Origin: Verrucomicrobiales bacterium
GTDB lineage: Bacteria; Verrucomicrobiota; Verrucomicrobiia; Verrucomicrobiales; DEV007
DNA: 64,000 nucleotides
Assembly (NCBI GenBank): GCA_029212615.1
Contig: JARGPJ010000003.1
Span: 62,001 to 126,000 of the forward strand
Direction of reading: 5' to 3'
The first letter of the stretch is position 1. The number at the start of each line of letters is the position of its first letter. Below are positions 27,266 through 36,304 of this stretch, one piece after another. Made by a program: the position numbers and the translations under genes. The notes below the pieces were generated by a model. That model made no database searches. It was not told where the DNA came from and saw only the letters and a list, made by a program, of their open reading frames with translations.

Positions 27266-27296
27266 AGCCGGCTTGCGAACGCAAGTCGGCTTTTTT
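27266..27296 (+). terminator. Intrinsic terminator after the TIM-barrel gene
   Basis: An 11-bp stem (27266-27276 with 27281-27291, one G-T pair) around a GAAC loop is followed by six T. Confidence 0.9.
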
Positions 27297-27514
27297 GTCC
27301 CCCCCCCTTCTCAACTTAGAGGCAGACAACCCGTATACCGGAAAGAAAACCAGGACACGCCAATCAGCGTCAAATCAGCTAAGCACTCCGCGCTGATTGA
27401 ACCCTACACAGGGTAGAGTCACCCATCCAACCCTGTTACGCAGGTGATCGCGCCAATTTTTAGATTTCCATTTTTAAGCGGCGTTGCTAGGGTCGCGACT
27501 CTGTTTTTTGTCCC

Positions 27515-29482
27515 ATGAGTAACAATATTGAATCGCTTCAGAAGGAAAACCGTGTTTTTGCCCCGCCCGCCGGGTTTGCCGCCACGGCGCATGTCAAATC
27601 GATGGAGGAGTATGAAGCCATACATCAGCGAGCTCTCGAGGATCCGGAAAGCTGGTGGAGTGACGAGGCAGCCACCCTTTCCTGGCAGGAACCATGGACC
27701 CAAACTCTCGACTGGTCGGACCCGCCCTTTGCAAAATGGTTTGTGGGAGGCAAGCTCAACGCCTCCGAAAACTGCATCGACCGCCATGTTGCTGCCGGGA
27801 ACGGCGACACAGTGGCGATCCACTTTGTCGGCGAGCCGGGAGATACCCGCGATGTCACCTACAACGAACTCCTCAAAGAAACGAGCCAGTTTGCCAATGC
27901 GTTGAAAATTGAAGGAATCAAAGCAGGCGACCGCGTCCTCATCTACATGCCGATGGGGGTTGAAGCGGCCGTGGCGATGCTCGCCTGTGCCCGAATCGGC
28001 GCGGTTCACTCTGTCGTTTTCGGTGGCTTCTCCGCGACATCGATCAAAGACCGCCTCGAAGACTCCGAGGCAACGGCGATCATTACCGCGGACGGCGGCT
28101 GGCGGCGCGGTAGCGTTGTTCCATTAAAAGCCAACGTCGATAAAGCGCTCGAACAGTACGATGGAGTTGAAAAAGTTCTCGTCCTGAAACGTTGCGAGAA
28201 CGAAGTCACGATGACAGAAGGTCGCGACGTTTGGTGGCATGATGCCATTGAAGGAGTCTCAGAAGAATGCCCTGCAGAGGGATTTGACGCCGAGCACCCC
28301 CTGTTCATTCTTTACACCTCCGGATCAACGGGTAAGCCCAAAGGCATCCTGCACACCACGGGGGGATACCTCACCGGCACCGCCTCGACCTTTAAATACA
28401 TTTTCGACCACAAACCTGACGACGTCTACTGGTGCACCGCCGACGTCGGCTGGATCACCGGTCACAGCTACATCGTCTATGGTCCCATGGCGAACGGAGC
28501 GACTCAGGTCATTTATGAAGGCGCCCCGAACTTTCCCGACTGGGATCGTTTCTGGAAAATTGTCGAGGACTACAAAGTATCCGTTTTCTACACGGCCCCG
28601 ACAGCGATCAGAGCCTTCATCAAAGCCGGCGACGAACACGTCGACAAGCATGACATCAGCTCGCTGCGACTGCTGGGAACAGTGGGAGAACCCATCAATC
28701 CGGAAGCATGGATGTGGTATCACAGCAAGATCGGCGGCGGACGCTGCCCGATTGTTGACACCTGGTGGCAGACAGAAACCGGGGCGATCATGATCTCCCC
28801 CATTCCCGGCGCGATCTCTACCACTCCCGGCACCGCAACCCGACCATTTTTCGGGATTGATGCCGCTATTCTCGATGAGGAAGGCAACGAATGCGCCGCC
28901 AACGAGGGCGGTAAGCTCGTCATTCGCAAACCCTGGCCGAGCATGCTCCGCACGATCTACAAAGACCCGGAACGCTTCAAAGAGACCTACTGGAACGAAT
29001 ACGAAGGCATCTATCTTGCCGGGGACGGCGCCCGTACAGATGAACACGGCTACTACTGGATCGTGGGACGACTCGACGATGTCCTTAACGTCTCAGGACA
29101 CCGCCTCGGCACCGCCGAAGTCGAAAGCGCCCTCGTTTCACACGATGCCGTCGCAGAAGCAGCGGTGGTGGGACGACCTCATGACATCAAAGGGCAGGCC
29201 GTTGTTGCCTTCGTCACTCTCAAGCATGGAATGGCGGCGAGCGATGAGCTCATGAAGGAGCTGCGCAACCACGTTGGCACCGAAATCGGGGCGATAGCGA
29301 AGCCGGATGAAGTTCTTTTTGCGGATCGACTTCCCAAAACCCGTTCCGGGAAGATCATGCGACGCCTCCTGAAAGAGATCGTTGCGGGAGGAGACGTCAC
29401 CGGCGACACCACGACACTGGAAGATCATGAAGTGATCACTCAGCTTCATGCGGAATTCCAGAGAGTAACCGGAAAGTGCTGA
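27515..29482 (+). CDS. acs: Acetyl-CoA synthetase
   Basis: 655 residues, the normal length for acetate-CoA ligase. It activates acetate with ATP and CoA. The P-loop-like A3 motif [11 protein letters not shown] is at about residue 268, followed by [17 protein letters not shown] and [10 protein letters not shown]. The hinge and A8 motif [21 protein letters not shown] and the C-terminal [11 protein letters not shown], containing the lysine that is acetylated in this family, are present. The long N terminus with [10 protein letters not shown] is also family-typical. No Shine-Dalgarno sequence is visible before the ATG. Confidence 0.97.
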   Translation: MSNNIESLQKENRVFAPPAGFAATAHVKSMEEYEAIHQRALEDPESWWSDEAATLSWQEPWTQTLDWSDPPFAKWFVGGKLNASENCIDRHVAAGNGDTVAIHFVGEPGDTRDVTYNELLKETSQFANALKIEGIKAGDRVLIYMPMGVEAAVAMLACARIGAVHSVVFGGFSATSIKDRLEDSEATAIITADGGWRRGSVVPLKANVDKALEQYDGVEKVLVLKRCENEVTMTEGRDVWWHDAIEGVSEECPAEGFDAEHPLFILYTSGSTGKPKGILHTTGGYLTGTASTFKYIFDHKPDDVYWCTADVGWITGHSYIVYGPMANGATQVIYEGAPNFPDWDRFWKIVEDYKVSVFYTAPTAIRAFIKAGDEHVDKHDISSLRLLGTVGEPINPEAWMWYHSKIGGGRCPIVDTWWQTETGAIMISPIPGAISTTPGTATRPFFGIDAAILDEEGNECAANEGGKLVIRKPWPSMLRTIYKDPERFKETYWNEYEGIYLAGDGARTDEHGYYWIVGRLDDVLNVSGHRLGTAEVESALVSHDAVAEAAVVGRPHDIKGQAVVAFVTLKHGMAASDELMKELRNHVGTEIGAIAKPDEVLFADRLPKTRSGKIMRRLLKEIVAGGDVTGDTTTLEDHEVITQLHAEFQRVTGKC

Positions 29483-29510
29483 AAATCCCCGTCTTTGCCC
29501 GATCTCTCCC

Positions 29511-29539
29511 TTGACGGATCATAAAACCTCTCCTAAAGT
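29511..29539 (+). promoter_or_regulatory. Sigma-70-type promoter for rpsU
   Basis: TTGACG (29511-29516) and TAAAGT (29534-29539) are separated by 17 bases and lie about 57 bases before the rpsU start. This fits a housekeeping promoter. Confidence 0.65.
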
Positions 29540-29595
29540 TCCGCCCTTCCTTAAGGGAAGACTATTCAGCACTCTAAAATATCCTCAAATCCACC

Positions 29596-29823
29596 ATGCC
29601 ATCCATCGAAGTCAAAAAAGGTGAACCTATTGATCGTGCCCTCAAGCGTTTGAAGGGCAAGATGGAAGCTGAAGGTATCATGGAGGAAGTTCGTCGTCTT
29701 CGTGCTTTCGAGACACCGGCCCAACGCACCAAGCGTAAAGCCCGTGCCACTGCTAAGCGCAATAAGAACCGCTTCCGCTGGACGCTGAACGATCGCTCCA
29801 AGGCTTCCTCTGACGAGGATTGA
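29596..29823 (+). CDS. rpsU: 30S ribosomal protein bS21
   Basis: 75 residues. The N terminus PSIEVKKGEPIDRALKRLKGKM and the basic C-terminal half (AQRTKRKARATAKRNKNRF) are diagnostic of bS21. The tail ends in a short acidic patch, SSDED. It is preceded by a good housekeeping promoter and followed by a strong terminator, so it is a single-gene unit. No Shine-Dalgarno sequence precedes the ATG. Confidence 0.96.
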   Translation: MPSIEVKKGEPIDRALKRLKGKMEAEGIMEEVRRLRAFETPAQRTKRKARATAKRNKNRFRWTLNDRSKASSDED

Positions 29824-29853
29824 TCCTTTCTCCGACGCTGATCGGAAAACGTG

Positions 29854-29881
29854 AAAGCCACCTTTCGAGGTGGCTTTTTTT
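29854..29881 (+). terminator. Intrinsic terminator after rpsU
   Basis: A perfect 10-bp stem AAAGCCACCT / AGGTGGCTTT with a TTCG tetraloop is followed by a T run. Confidence 0.95.
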
Positions 29882-29932
29882 GTGCCCTCATCACTGCGCC
29901 CGGGAGGCACGCTCTACTCACCAATCCGCCAA

Positions 29933-30400
29933 TTACCGGACTGGAGTGATGGGCGCAGTCGGATCAACGGGCTGCTGTCGAGCATTGATCGCCCGGGCGG
30001 AGCTGGCCGCTTTCTTCGCATGGGCGCCCGCCCCTTTATTCTTCGACCATTCCGTGACCGCCTGTCCGGTGAAGTAGTCCTTTAAAAAAGCACCTGCGGC
30101 ACTGGAAATGAAATCCACCTCATCAGCATTGTGATGCAGAACAACGAGGCGATAGCCTCGAGCTAACACGAGAAGGAGATTCCCTCCATCGTAACAAAAA
30201 GAGAGGATCTCGGGACTTCGCCCCTCCCCTTCAAAATAAGCAACGATGTCATCAATGACGTTCACCATCTCGGCAATGCGCTCGGGAGTATAAGCAAGAT
30301 CAGAAAAGATCTCGTCCCTTCCCTCTGAGAACATTACCCCGAAAACCGAACCGGCCTGACGCATCGATCCGAGGGTGGAAATTAAGGTTTCCGGACTCAT
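29933..30400 (-). CDS. Roadblock/LC7-like domain protein
   Basis: 155 residues. Residues about 15-110 fit the roadblock/LC7 alpha/beta fold: SVFGVMFSEGRDEIFSD, a long helix RIAEMVNVIDDIVAYF, then LSFCYDGGNLLLVLARGYRLVVLHH and a final helix. The C-terminal 40 residues are Ala/Lys-rich and probably disordered. Such proteins usually act as dimeric scaffolds for small GTPases or polarity systems. The start overlaps the stop of the upstream gene by 4 bases, so the two are coupled. The assignment is by pattern only. Confidence 0.6.
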   Translation of the reverse strand: MSPETLISTLGSMRQAGSVFGVMFSEGRDEIFSDLAYTPERIAEMVNVIDDIVAYFEGEGRSPEILSFCYDGGNLLLVLARGYRLVVLHHNADEVDFISSAAGAFLKDYFTGQAVTEWSKNKGAGAHAKKAASSARAINARQQPVDPTAPITPVR

Positions 30401-30750
30401 CGATCAATAAAGTCCCGAATGGAGCGGTTAAATTCACGGAAAGGCATGCGGCGATTCACGATACCACCCGCCACTCTCGGATTCTGCGGATTCGAGTTCG
30501 GATCAAAACAAAATCCAATCGTCTCGCTCTTTTCATAAACCGTCGTGGAGGCTACCGCATGCATTCCCAGCTTTTCCCCGAGAAGGATCGCGCACTCCTG
30601 AAGAGTCATTAGATTATCAGCGAACAGGGCTGTATCCTCATGTCCGGTCTTGCCACTGGCAGATCCCCGGCTCGCTTGAAAGAAACGGATGCGACCGTTT
30701 TCCAACGCTTCGGTGAGCATTTCGTTGTCTGATTTTTCCTCTTCTGACAT
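30397..30750 (-). CDS. Hypothetical protein coupled to the roadblock-like gene
   Basis: 117 residues, no signal peptide. It has an alpha/beta look, including a central helix TLQECAILLGEKLGMHAVAST and the phrase FCFDPNSNPQNPRVAGG. It could be a partner or regulator of the roadblock-like protein, with which it shares a 4-base overlap. It is divergent from pgsA. Confidence 0.6.
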   Translation of the reverse strand: MSEEEKSDNEMLTEALENGRIRFFQASRGSASGKTGHEDTALFADNLMTLQECAILLGEKLGMHAVASTTVYEKSETIGFCFDPNSNPQNPRVAGGIVNRRMPFREFNRSIRDFIDR

Positions 30751-30853
30751 GGACCCTGATATCGTTTTCCAACCACGGAAAAATAGTCGAGATTGGAGCC
30801 TTGTCGAATCTTTAGGGTTTGTTCACTTTTTTATTCCCCGAAGACGAAATTAC

Positions 30854-31462
30854 ATGACGCTGGCAAACAAGATCACCATTACACGGCTCTTCTTGATCCC
30901 GGTATTTATCGTTTTAGCGGCCTACTACAGCAAAAGCATCGATATCGGACAAGAGGAACCCAGGCTCCGCCTTGCAGCGCTGATTGTCTTCGCGGTCGCA
31001 GCTCTGAGTGACGCGCTCGATGGCTACATCGCCCGCCATTTTAATCAAAGCACACGACTGGGAAGAGCCCTCGACCCGGTTGCAGACAAGCTCCTACTGC
31101 TCTCCGGGGTGATTACGCTCAGTGTCACAAACTGGCACAACGGGCTTCCCATCTGGTTCGGGGCCCTCGTCATCGCCCGTGATATTCTCATTGTCATCGG
31201 GGTTATTATTATCCATTACACCGCCGGAAAGGTCGAAATGGGGCCTCTCATCACAAGTAAAATCTGTACCTTCCTACAGTTGAGTTGCGTCTGCTGGGTT
31301 TTGGTGGACTTTTGGAGCGTTGAGGCCCGTCCCCTTCCGCTGGACATTTTCATTTATCTAGCGGCTTTGTTTACCCTCGTTTCCGGCTATCAGTATGTGG
31401 CCGAGGGAATTAGACAATTACGGGAGTCCGGCCACACCAGCCCAGATTCCCATGTCCCGTAA
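30854..31462 (+). CDS. pgsA: CDP-diacylglycerol-glycerol-3-phosphate 3-phosphatidyltransferase
   Basis: 202 residues from the ATG at 30854; the frame is open upstream but the family begins with M-x-L-A-N-x-I-T-x-x-R, exactly as here (MTLANKITITRLF). The CDP-alcohol phosphotransferase signature D-x2-D-G-x2-A-R-x8-G-x3-D-x3-D is complete (Asp53, Asp56, Gly57, Ala60, Arg61, Gly70, Asp74, Asp78). Several membrane helices are present. It makes phosphatidylglycerophosphate for phosphatidylglycerol and cardiolipin. Its last 11 bases overlap der. Confidence 0.93.
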   Translation: MTLANKITITRLFLIPVFIVLAAYYSKSIDIGQEEPRLRLAALIVFAVAALSDALDGYIARHFNQSTRLGRALDPVADKLLLLSGVITLSVTNWHNGLPIWFGALVIARDILIVIGVIIIHYTAGKVEMGPLITSKICTFLQLSCVCWVLVDFWSVEARPLPLDIFIYLAALFTLVSGYQYVAEGIRQLRESGHTSPDSHVP

Positions 31463-32855
31463 ACACCTCCCCAGCGTCGCCATTGTCGGGCGACCCAATG
31501 TCGGCAAGTCAGCCATTTTCAACCGCCTCGCCGGACGGAGAATCGCCATCGTCCACGATCAACCGGGAGTGACGCGGGATCGCATCGCCGCCGAGTGCAC
31601 TCGTGGCCGTTTTACCTTCGAACTCACTGATACCGGCGGGATCGGTGCGGTCCTGAACGATGGCTTCGCCGAACAGGTCCGCACGGAAGCCGATATTGCA
31701 ATCCATTCTGCGGACCTCATCCTTTTCGTCGTGGATGCCCGCGAAGGGATTCATCCGATCGACCAGGAACTCGCAAAAGTCCTCCGCAAAGAGGAAGGCA
31801 AAGTGCTTCTCCTTGCAAACAAGGTCGATACCGAAAAAACGGATAACGAAGTGAGCGAATTCACCCGGCTAGGTTTCAATGATCTCCTCGGAATCTCCGC
31901 CGCACATGGACGTAACTTCGATCAACTCGAAGGGGCAATCGAAGATCACCTCGCTTCCATTTACGTCCCGCCGCGCGATCAGGGCGACGCATCCGAAGAG
32001 GAGGAGGAAGCCCCCGTTAAAATCGCAATCGTCGGTCGACCCAATGTCGGGAAGTCCTCCCTTATCAATGCGATTCTGAACGATGAACGAAGCATCGTTT
32101 CCGACGTGGCCGGCACGACCCGTGATGCCGTTGATGTCCCCTATCGTCGCAATAAGAAACCGTATACCCTCATCGACACCGCTGGAATTCGCCCGAAAAC
32201 AAAGCGTGATACCTCTGTCGAGGTCTTCTCTGTGATGCGATCGGAGCGCTCGATTCGTCGCGCCGACCTTTGTCTCCTCGTGATCGATGCCTCGTCCGGC
32301 GTGGTTTCGCAGGATCGCCGTATCGCAAAAATGGTTCTCGACGAGAACAAGCCCTGCATCGTTCTCCTGAATAAGTTCGACCTCTACCATCCGGATGCTC
32401 ACTTCCAGGATCGGATCGACCAGTTCCGTGAAGAACTCGGCGATGACCTGTTCTTCCTCCCCTACGCTCCCAAGGTCGCCATCTCAGCAAAAGAGCGCCA
32501 ATACATCACCAAGATTTTTGACTCGATCGATGGAGTGATCGAAGCAGCGGAGAATCCGGTCTCGACCGGAATCCTCAACCGCCTCCTCCAAACCGCGATT
32601 GAGCGGAATCCACCGCCGGTTCGCCAGAACAAGCGTCTCAAGATTCTCTACGCGACCCAGAAACGCGATGACAAAGCCGGTCCGGTTCCCGTGCCGGAAT
32701 ACATGCTCTTTGTGAACTATGCGAATCTCCTCACGCGAACCTATGAACGCTTCCTCGAGAATCAGATTCGCAAGGAATACCCCATGGAAGGCCTTCCCTT
32801 TGTATTTCGCGTGAAGTCGAGAACGTTGCGCAAGGATGCCAAGGACAGGCGCTAG
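31452..32855 (+). CDS. der: Ribosome-assembly GTPase Der (EngA)
   Basis: 467 residues with two GTPase domains, each starting with GRPNVGKS (about residues 11-18 and 190-197), matching G3 motifs DTGG and DTAG, and G4 motifs NKVD and NKFD. A C-terminal KH-like domain follows (KRLKILYATQ, FVNYANLLTRTYERFLENQIRKE). This tandem arrangement is unique to Der, which works in 50S subunit maturation. The ATG at 31452 lies inside pgsA, giving an 11-base overlap and probable coupling. Confidence 0.97.
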   Translation: MSRKHLPSVAIVGRPNVGKSAIFNRLAGRRIAIVHDQPGVTRDRIAAECTRGRFTFELTDTGGIGAVLNDGFAEQVRTEADIAIHSADLILFVVDAREGIHPIDQELAKVLRKEEGKVLLLANKVDTEKTDNEVSEFTRLGFNDLLGISAAHGRNFDQLEGAIEDHLASIYVPPRDQGDASEEEEEAPVKIAIVGRPNVGKSSLINAILNDERSIVSDVAGTTRDAVDVPYRRNKKPYTLIDTAGIRPKTKRDTSVEVFSVMRSERSIRRADLCLLVIDASSGVVSQDRRIAKMVLDENKPCIVLLNKFDLYHPDAHFQDRIDQFREELGDDLFFLPYAPKVAISAKERQYITKIFDSIDGVIEAAENPVSTGILNRLLQTAIERNPPPVRQNKRLKILYATQKRDDKAGPVPVPEYMLFVNYANLLTRTYERFLENQIRKEYPMEGLPFVFRVKSRTLRKDAKDRR

Positions 32856-32946
32856 AACACGCTTACCCTGATAAATTCCGGCCCAACCCGTGGTAGGCAT
32901 CGAAAGGCCGGTCCGGGAGGGGCTGAACAGGTCGACGCAAGTGGAG

Positions 32947-33028
32947 GGACAGGTTCCACCCTGTCCGCAAAAGCCCTGCCCTCAGCAGTTCGAAATCGCA
33001 CCCAAAACAGGCGAGGTGGAACTCGCCT
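32947..33028. repeat. Two hairpins with mutually complementary loops
   Basis: Hairpin A: GGACAGG (32947-32953), loop TTCCAC, CCTGTCC (32960-32966). Hairpin B: AGGCGAG (33009-33015), loop GTGGAA, CTCGCCT (33022-33028). Both stems are perfect 7-mers of different sequence, and the two six-base loops are exact reverse complements. The pair is either two inverted copies of a palindromic repeat with a conserved loop or an RNA able to form a kissing complex. They lie between convergent der and a minus-strand gene. Confidence 0.8.
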
Positions 33029-33042
33029 CCGGGATTCACCAC

Positions 33043-33795
33043 CTAACGGGAACGAATGTCGTCGATTTCCTCCTGTGAAGCGGGAAGCACATTCATCTTC
33101 ACCTCATTGGGAATCTCCACCTCGGGATTCTCCTCGTAGAGGTAGGATTCCATGATCATGTAGACCTTTCCCCGACTGTTTGGACGGAAAGTCCGTGATC
33201 CAAGCGCGCGCGTGATCTTGATCGGCTCCTCGCCCGTCTCAATCTCGAGAACAAATTGCTGGCCGGAAAGCCCGAATGTCGGATCCACCTTCCTCATTTC
33301 GGTCTGAATCTCAACGAGCGGGCGAAAAAGCTCACGATACTCAACCCTGCCGTCTGTGATCTCCGGAGGCGTTACTTTCGGGACCTCAAGATCGACGTAA
33401 ATATTTAGCGAACCACGAGGCTGATTGGCGATGAGGTCAGGATTGCTCTCCATGAGCTCCTCATTGAACGGAATCACCACAAAACCATCGTTATCGACCA
33501 CAAGAACCAGAGGCCCCTCTTCGAGATCGAGAAAAAGCTCAATATCTTTCGATTGAATCGTCGAATCCCTGCTTTGAATCCGGAGCTTATACTCATCCGC
33601 TCCCGGATCTGTTCTCGCATCACTCTGCGCGATCTTAATGAGCTGCTGGTAGGGAAGCCGGGCCAGGTTGTTGTAATCCAACGGGCGCCCTGAAAGCGTT
33701 TCAGGCGCTTCGATATTCCCTTCCTCCTGAGCAATCAGCGAATTCGCCAGGCTGCAAAGGGCAAAACACAGGACGAGGGAGGAGTATTTCATCAT
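33043..33795 (-). CDS. Secreted protein, DUF2987-like
   Basis: 250 residues with a signal peptide (SSLVLCFALCSLANSLIAQ). The mature region has LPYQQLIKIAQSD, KLRIQSRDSTIQSKDIELFL and VIPFNEELMESNPDLIANQPRGSL. This order of phrases resembles the DUF2987 family of periplasmic proteins, but the match is from memory and not certain. No catalytic residues are evident. Confidence 0.6.
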   Translation of the reverse strand: MMKYSSLVLCFALCSLANSLIAQEEGNIEAPETLSGRPLDYNNLARLPYQQLIKIAQSDARTDPGADEYKLRIQSRDSTIQSKDIELFLDLEEGPLVLVVDNDGFVVIPFNEELMESNPDLIANQPRGSLNIYVDLEVPKVTPPEITDGRVEYRELFRPLVEIQTEMRKVDPTFGLSGQQFVLEIETGEEPIKITRALGSRTFRPNSRGKVYMIMESYLYEENPEVEIPNEVKMNVLPASQEEIDDIRSR

Positions 33796-33839
33796 TGATT
33801 TCAGAATCTCCGTAATTGAACACCCCTAGTCGAATCAAT

Positions 33840-34739
33840 TCAAGCCCGATCATTCGCACTCTTCTCCCAATAGAGGCGAATCCCGTCTGCACACATCGCA
33901 GTACCGTTCACGACCTGTAGTGTTTCCCACACCGGAGACGGCAACCGGGCGCGAAAGGCCTGCTCCATCTGGAACGCTTCATAAGCAATCTGAAGACTCT
34001 CCTCATCCATGCCCTCGTCGAGCCGTTGCTTCACAAACAGAGCATTGAGCTCAACTGCATCCCGATACGCATCCAGGTGTGCATCAGGGTCTTCCACCTT
34101 TCCAAAGTGAGTTAAATAAAGGGCAGCCGGTCTCAATGCCCTTATTTTTTCAATGCTTGCGAGGGTATACTCAAGATGAAACTGCGGGGGCGCAGAAGTC
34201 ACCGAGATAAAATCCGCCTCATCCAGCTTTGCCCCGGCTGAATCGCCGCAGAAAATAACATCATCGATCCTATAGGCGTGGTGATGAAAGCAATGACCCG
34301 GCGTTTCCAGTGCTTCGATCTCCAATCCGGCGACAGAAAGAACCTCACCATCCTCTAAAGCCGTGACTCTCTCCGCCGGAGCCGGAACCATCGCTCCCCA
34401 TAGTGCATCAAAGCTTGCACCGTATACCTGGCGGGCACTCTCCTCCAGTCGTGCCGGATCGACGAGGTGCCTCGCCCCTTTCGGATGAACATAGACCGGC
34501 ACCCCCTGTTGAGCCCACCACCCGGCTCCTCCGGCGTGATCGAGGTGAATATGAGTCACCAGCACCGCTGAAACAGTCTCAGGCCTATGCCCCTGCTCCT
34601 TCAAAGCCGCCAGAAGCGCCTTTCGACAGGATTCCGGCCCCGTCTCTATCAGAATTGCTCCCTCAGGGCCCTCAACGAGAAACGAAGCGATGGCCTGAGC
34701 CGTGTTTTGAAAGTTGAGATCGAGTGGGTGAACCTGCAT
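33840..34739 (-). CDS. MBL-fold metallo-hydrolase
   Basis: 299 residues, cytosolic. The metal-binding motif is THIHLDHAGG (about residues 60-69), followed by further ligand regions in TPGHCFHHHAY and FCGDSAG, and LTHFGKVED. This is the arrangement of single-domain beta-lactamase-fold hydrolases of the glyoxalase II/lactonase type, with the extended C-terminal helix. The substrate is not known. The gene is divergent from the Lrp/AsnC-like gene. Confidence 0.88.
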   Translation of the reverse strand: MQVHPLDLNFQNTAQAIASFLVEGPEGAILIETGPESCRKALLAALKEQGHRPETVSAVLVTHIHLDHAGGAGWWAQQGVPVYVHPKGARHLVDPARLEESARQVYGASFDALWGAMVPAPAERVTALEDGEVLSVAGLEIEALETPGHCFHHHAYRIDDVIFCGDSAGAKLDEADFISVTSAPPQFHLEYTLASIEKIRALRPAALYLTHFGKVEDPDAHLDAYRDAVELNALFVKQRLDEGMDEESLQIAYEAFQMEQAFRARLPSPVWETLQVVNGTAMCADGIRLYWEKSANDRA

Positions 34740-34800
34740 CAGAGGCCATCATACCTATTCCCGCTAACCCGCCAACTCAAACTTGCCGGATCGTTAGGCC

Positions 34801-35952
34801 ATGCCTAAGTTGCGCGACATGAGTTCCGATATCGTTTCCGAAATCCCCGTCGAAACTGACGACCCCATCAACACGCAAATCCTCGAAGTCTCTGAAGACC
34901 TCGTGAGCGGATTTCAGCGATTCCCATTTCAACATATCGCCGAGAAATCAGGCGTTGAGCTCGATGTCGTCCTGACCCGCATTCGTGCGATGCAGGAAGC
35001 AGGAGTGATCCGCCGCACCCGGCAGACACTCCTCGCCACGAAGCTCGCTCACGGGGCTCTCTGCGCCTGGAAAGTAGATCCCGATAAGCTGGATGCGACT
35101 TTCGACTTCATGTTCAACGAAGATCCTTTCAGTGGTCATGTCGTGACTCGCTCCACCGACCGCGAGATCTCCGGCAGCGACTATAAACTCTGGACCACTC
35201 TTAAAGTGCCACAGGGCGAATCTCTTGAAGAACACGCCGAAGTTCTGAGACGCCTTACCGGAGCCCACGAATTTGTCCTCATGCCTGCTCACGGCATCTT
35301 TGCCCTCGGTGTCGGCCACATGCGCCGCAAATCGATGGAACCCGGTGCCCGCTACGACGCACCGGTAGTCATGAACACAACGACAACCGTTGAGCTCACT
35401 GACGAGGAATGGGAAGTGCTTCTCGCGATCAAAACAGAGCTGACTCTGGAAGAGATCAATGAAGACCCCTGGGGACCGCGAGCCAAAGCCATCGGAATGG
35501 ACACTGAAAAGTTCTTCAAGATCGCGGAAACGCTTGATGAAAAGAAAGCTATCGGCCGTTTTTCGACCTTCCTTGAACATGTCAAACCGAGCGATACCGG
35601 CAAACGGGTCACTAAATTCAACGCGCTCTTCCATTGGAAGGTCCCTGAGGGCATGCAGCAACAAGCCGGTTCCGAAGTTGGTCGTCACCAGATCATGACA
35701 CATGCCTATTGGCGCGAGGGAGGCCCCCGCTTTGGAGGCGTCAATATCATGGGCGTGGTACACGGAACCGAGAAGGCAAAGGTTCTCGAGCACAAGGCTG
35801 CCATTGACGCCCACCTCGCTGAGGTCGGCATCCCTCTCGAATACACCAATGTGTTCTGGGGTGGCCGCAGCGAAATCAAGCCCTCTGAAATTTCCCCCAA
35901 GGTCTACGCAGAGTTCCATGAAAAGTGGAAAGATTCCGGACAGGTGCTTTGA
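34801..35952 (+). CDS. Tandem Lrp/AsnC-type protein, siroheme decarboxylase (AhbA/AhbB)-like
   Basis: 383 residues consisting of two similar halves. Each has an N-terminal helix-turn-helix-like region (half 1: PFQHIAEKSGVELDVVLTRIRAMQEAGVIRRTRQTL; half 2: LTDEEWEVLLAIKTELTLEEIN ... FKIAETLDEKKAIGRF) followed by a ferredoxin-like AsnC domain. This architecture is typical of AhbA/AhbB (NirDL) siroheme decarboxylases in fused form and of Lrp regulators. Arg-rich motifs VIRRTRQTL and HVVTRST recall the former. No other heme d1 or alternative-heme genes are in the window, so the function stays open. A second ATG seven codons in is possible. Confidence 0.65.
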   Translation: MPKLRDMSSDIVSEIPVETDDPINTQILEVSEDLVSGFQRFPFQHIAEKSGVELDVVLTRIRAMQEAGVIRRTRQTLLATKLAHGALCAWKVDPDKLDATFDFMFNEDPFSGHVVTRSTDREISGSDYKLWTTLKVPQGESLEEHAEVLRRLTGAHEFVLMPAHGIFALGVGHMRRKSMEPGARYDAPVVMNTTTTVELTDEEWEVLLAIKTELTLEEINEDPWGPRAKAIGMDTEKFFKIAETLDEKKAIGRFSTFLEHVKPSDTGKRVTKFNALFHWKVPEGMQQQAGSEVGRHQIMTHAYWREGGPRFGGVNIMGVVHGTEKAKVLEHKAAIDAHLAEVGIPLEYTNVFWGGRSEIKPSEISPKVYAEFHEKWKDSGQVL

Positions 35953-35975
35953 TCCACTGCCTTGCTTAAAAAACC

Positions 35976-36254
35976 ATGAACGTTCGTGACGTCGCCCGCC
36001 TTGCCCGTATCCACCTCACTGATGAGGAAGTCGATCTCTATCAGGATCAGGTCGGTCAAATTTTAAAGTATGTGGAACAGCTGAAGACAATCGATGTAGA
36101 CGGCATTGAGCCCACCGCTCACGCCGGCGCTGTTTTTGACGTGATTCGCGAAGACAAAGCCTCCGATGAGCACCGACTCGGGCAGGAGAAAGCGATTGCG
36201 AACGCCCCTGCCTCCGCCCACGGTCAGATCAAGATGCCCAAAGTGGTTGAGTGA
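35976..36254 (+). CDS. gatC: Aspartyl/glutamyl-tRNA amidotransferase subunit C
   Basis: 92 residues. VRDVARLARIHLTDEEVDLYQDQVGQILKYVEQL and DGIEPTAHAG are the usual GatC landmarks. GatC holds the GatA-GatB complex together in transamidation of mischarged Glu-tRNA(Gln) and Asp-tRNA(Asn). gatA starts 51 bases downstream; gatB is not in the window. Confidence 0.95.
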   Translation: MNVRDVARLARIHLTDEEVDLYQDQVGQILKYVEQLKTIDVDGIEPTAHAGAVFDVIREDKASDEHRLGQEKAIANAPASAHGQIKMPKVVE

Positions 36255-36304
36255 TCCCGCCCCTTCTCCCTTTCCCTTATTCAACCTGAGCTTTTTCGCT
36301 TCCT

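Noticed and set aside
34948..35919. Minus-strand open frame of 323 codons
   Set aside because: It mirrors the codon pattern of the twin Lrp/AsnC-like gene and encodes no recognisable protein.
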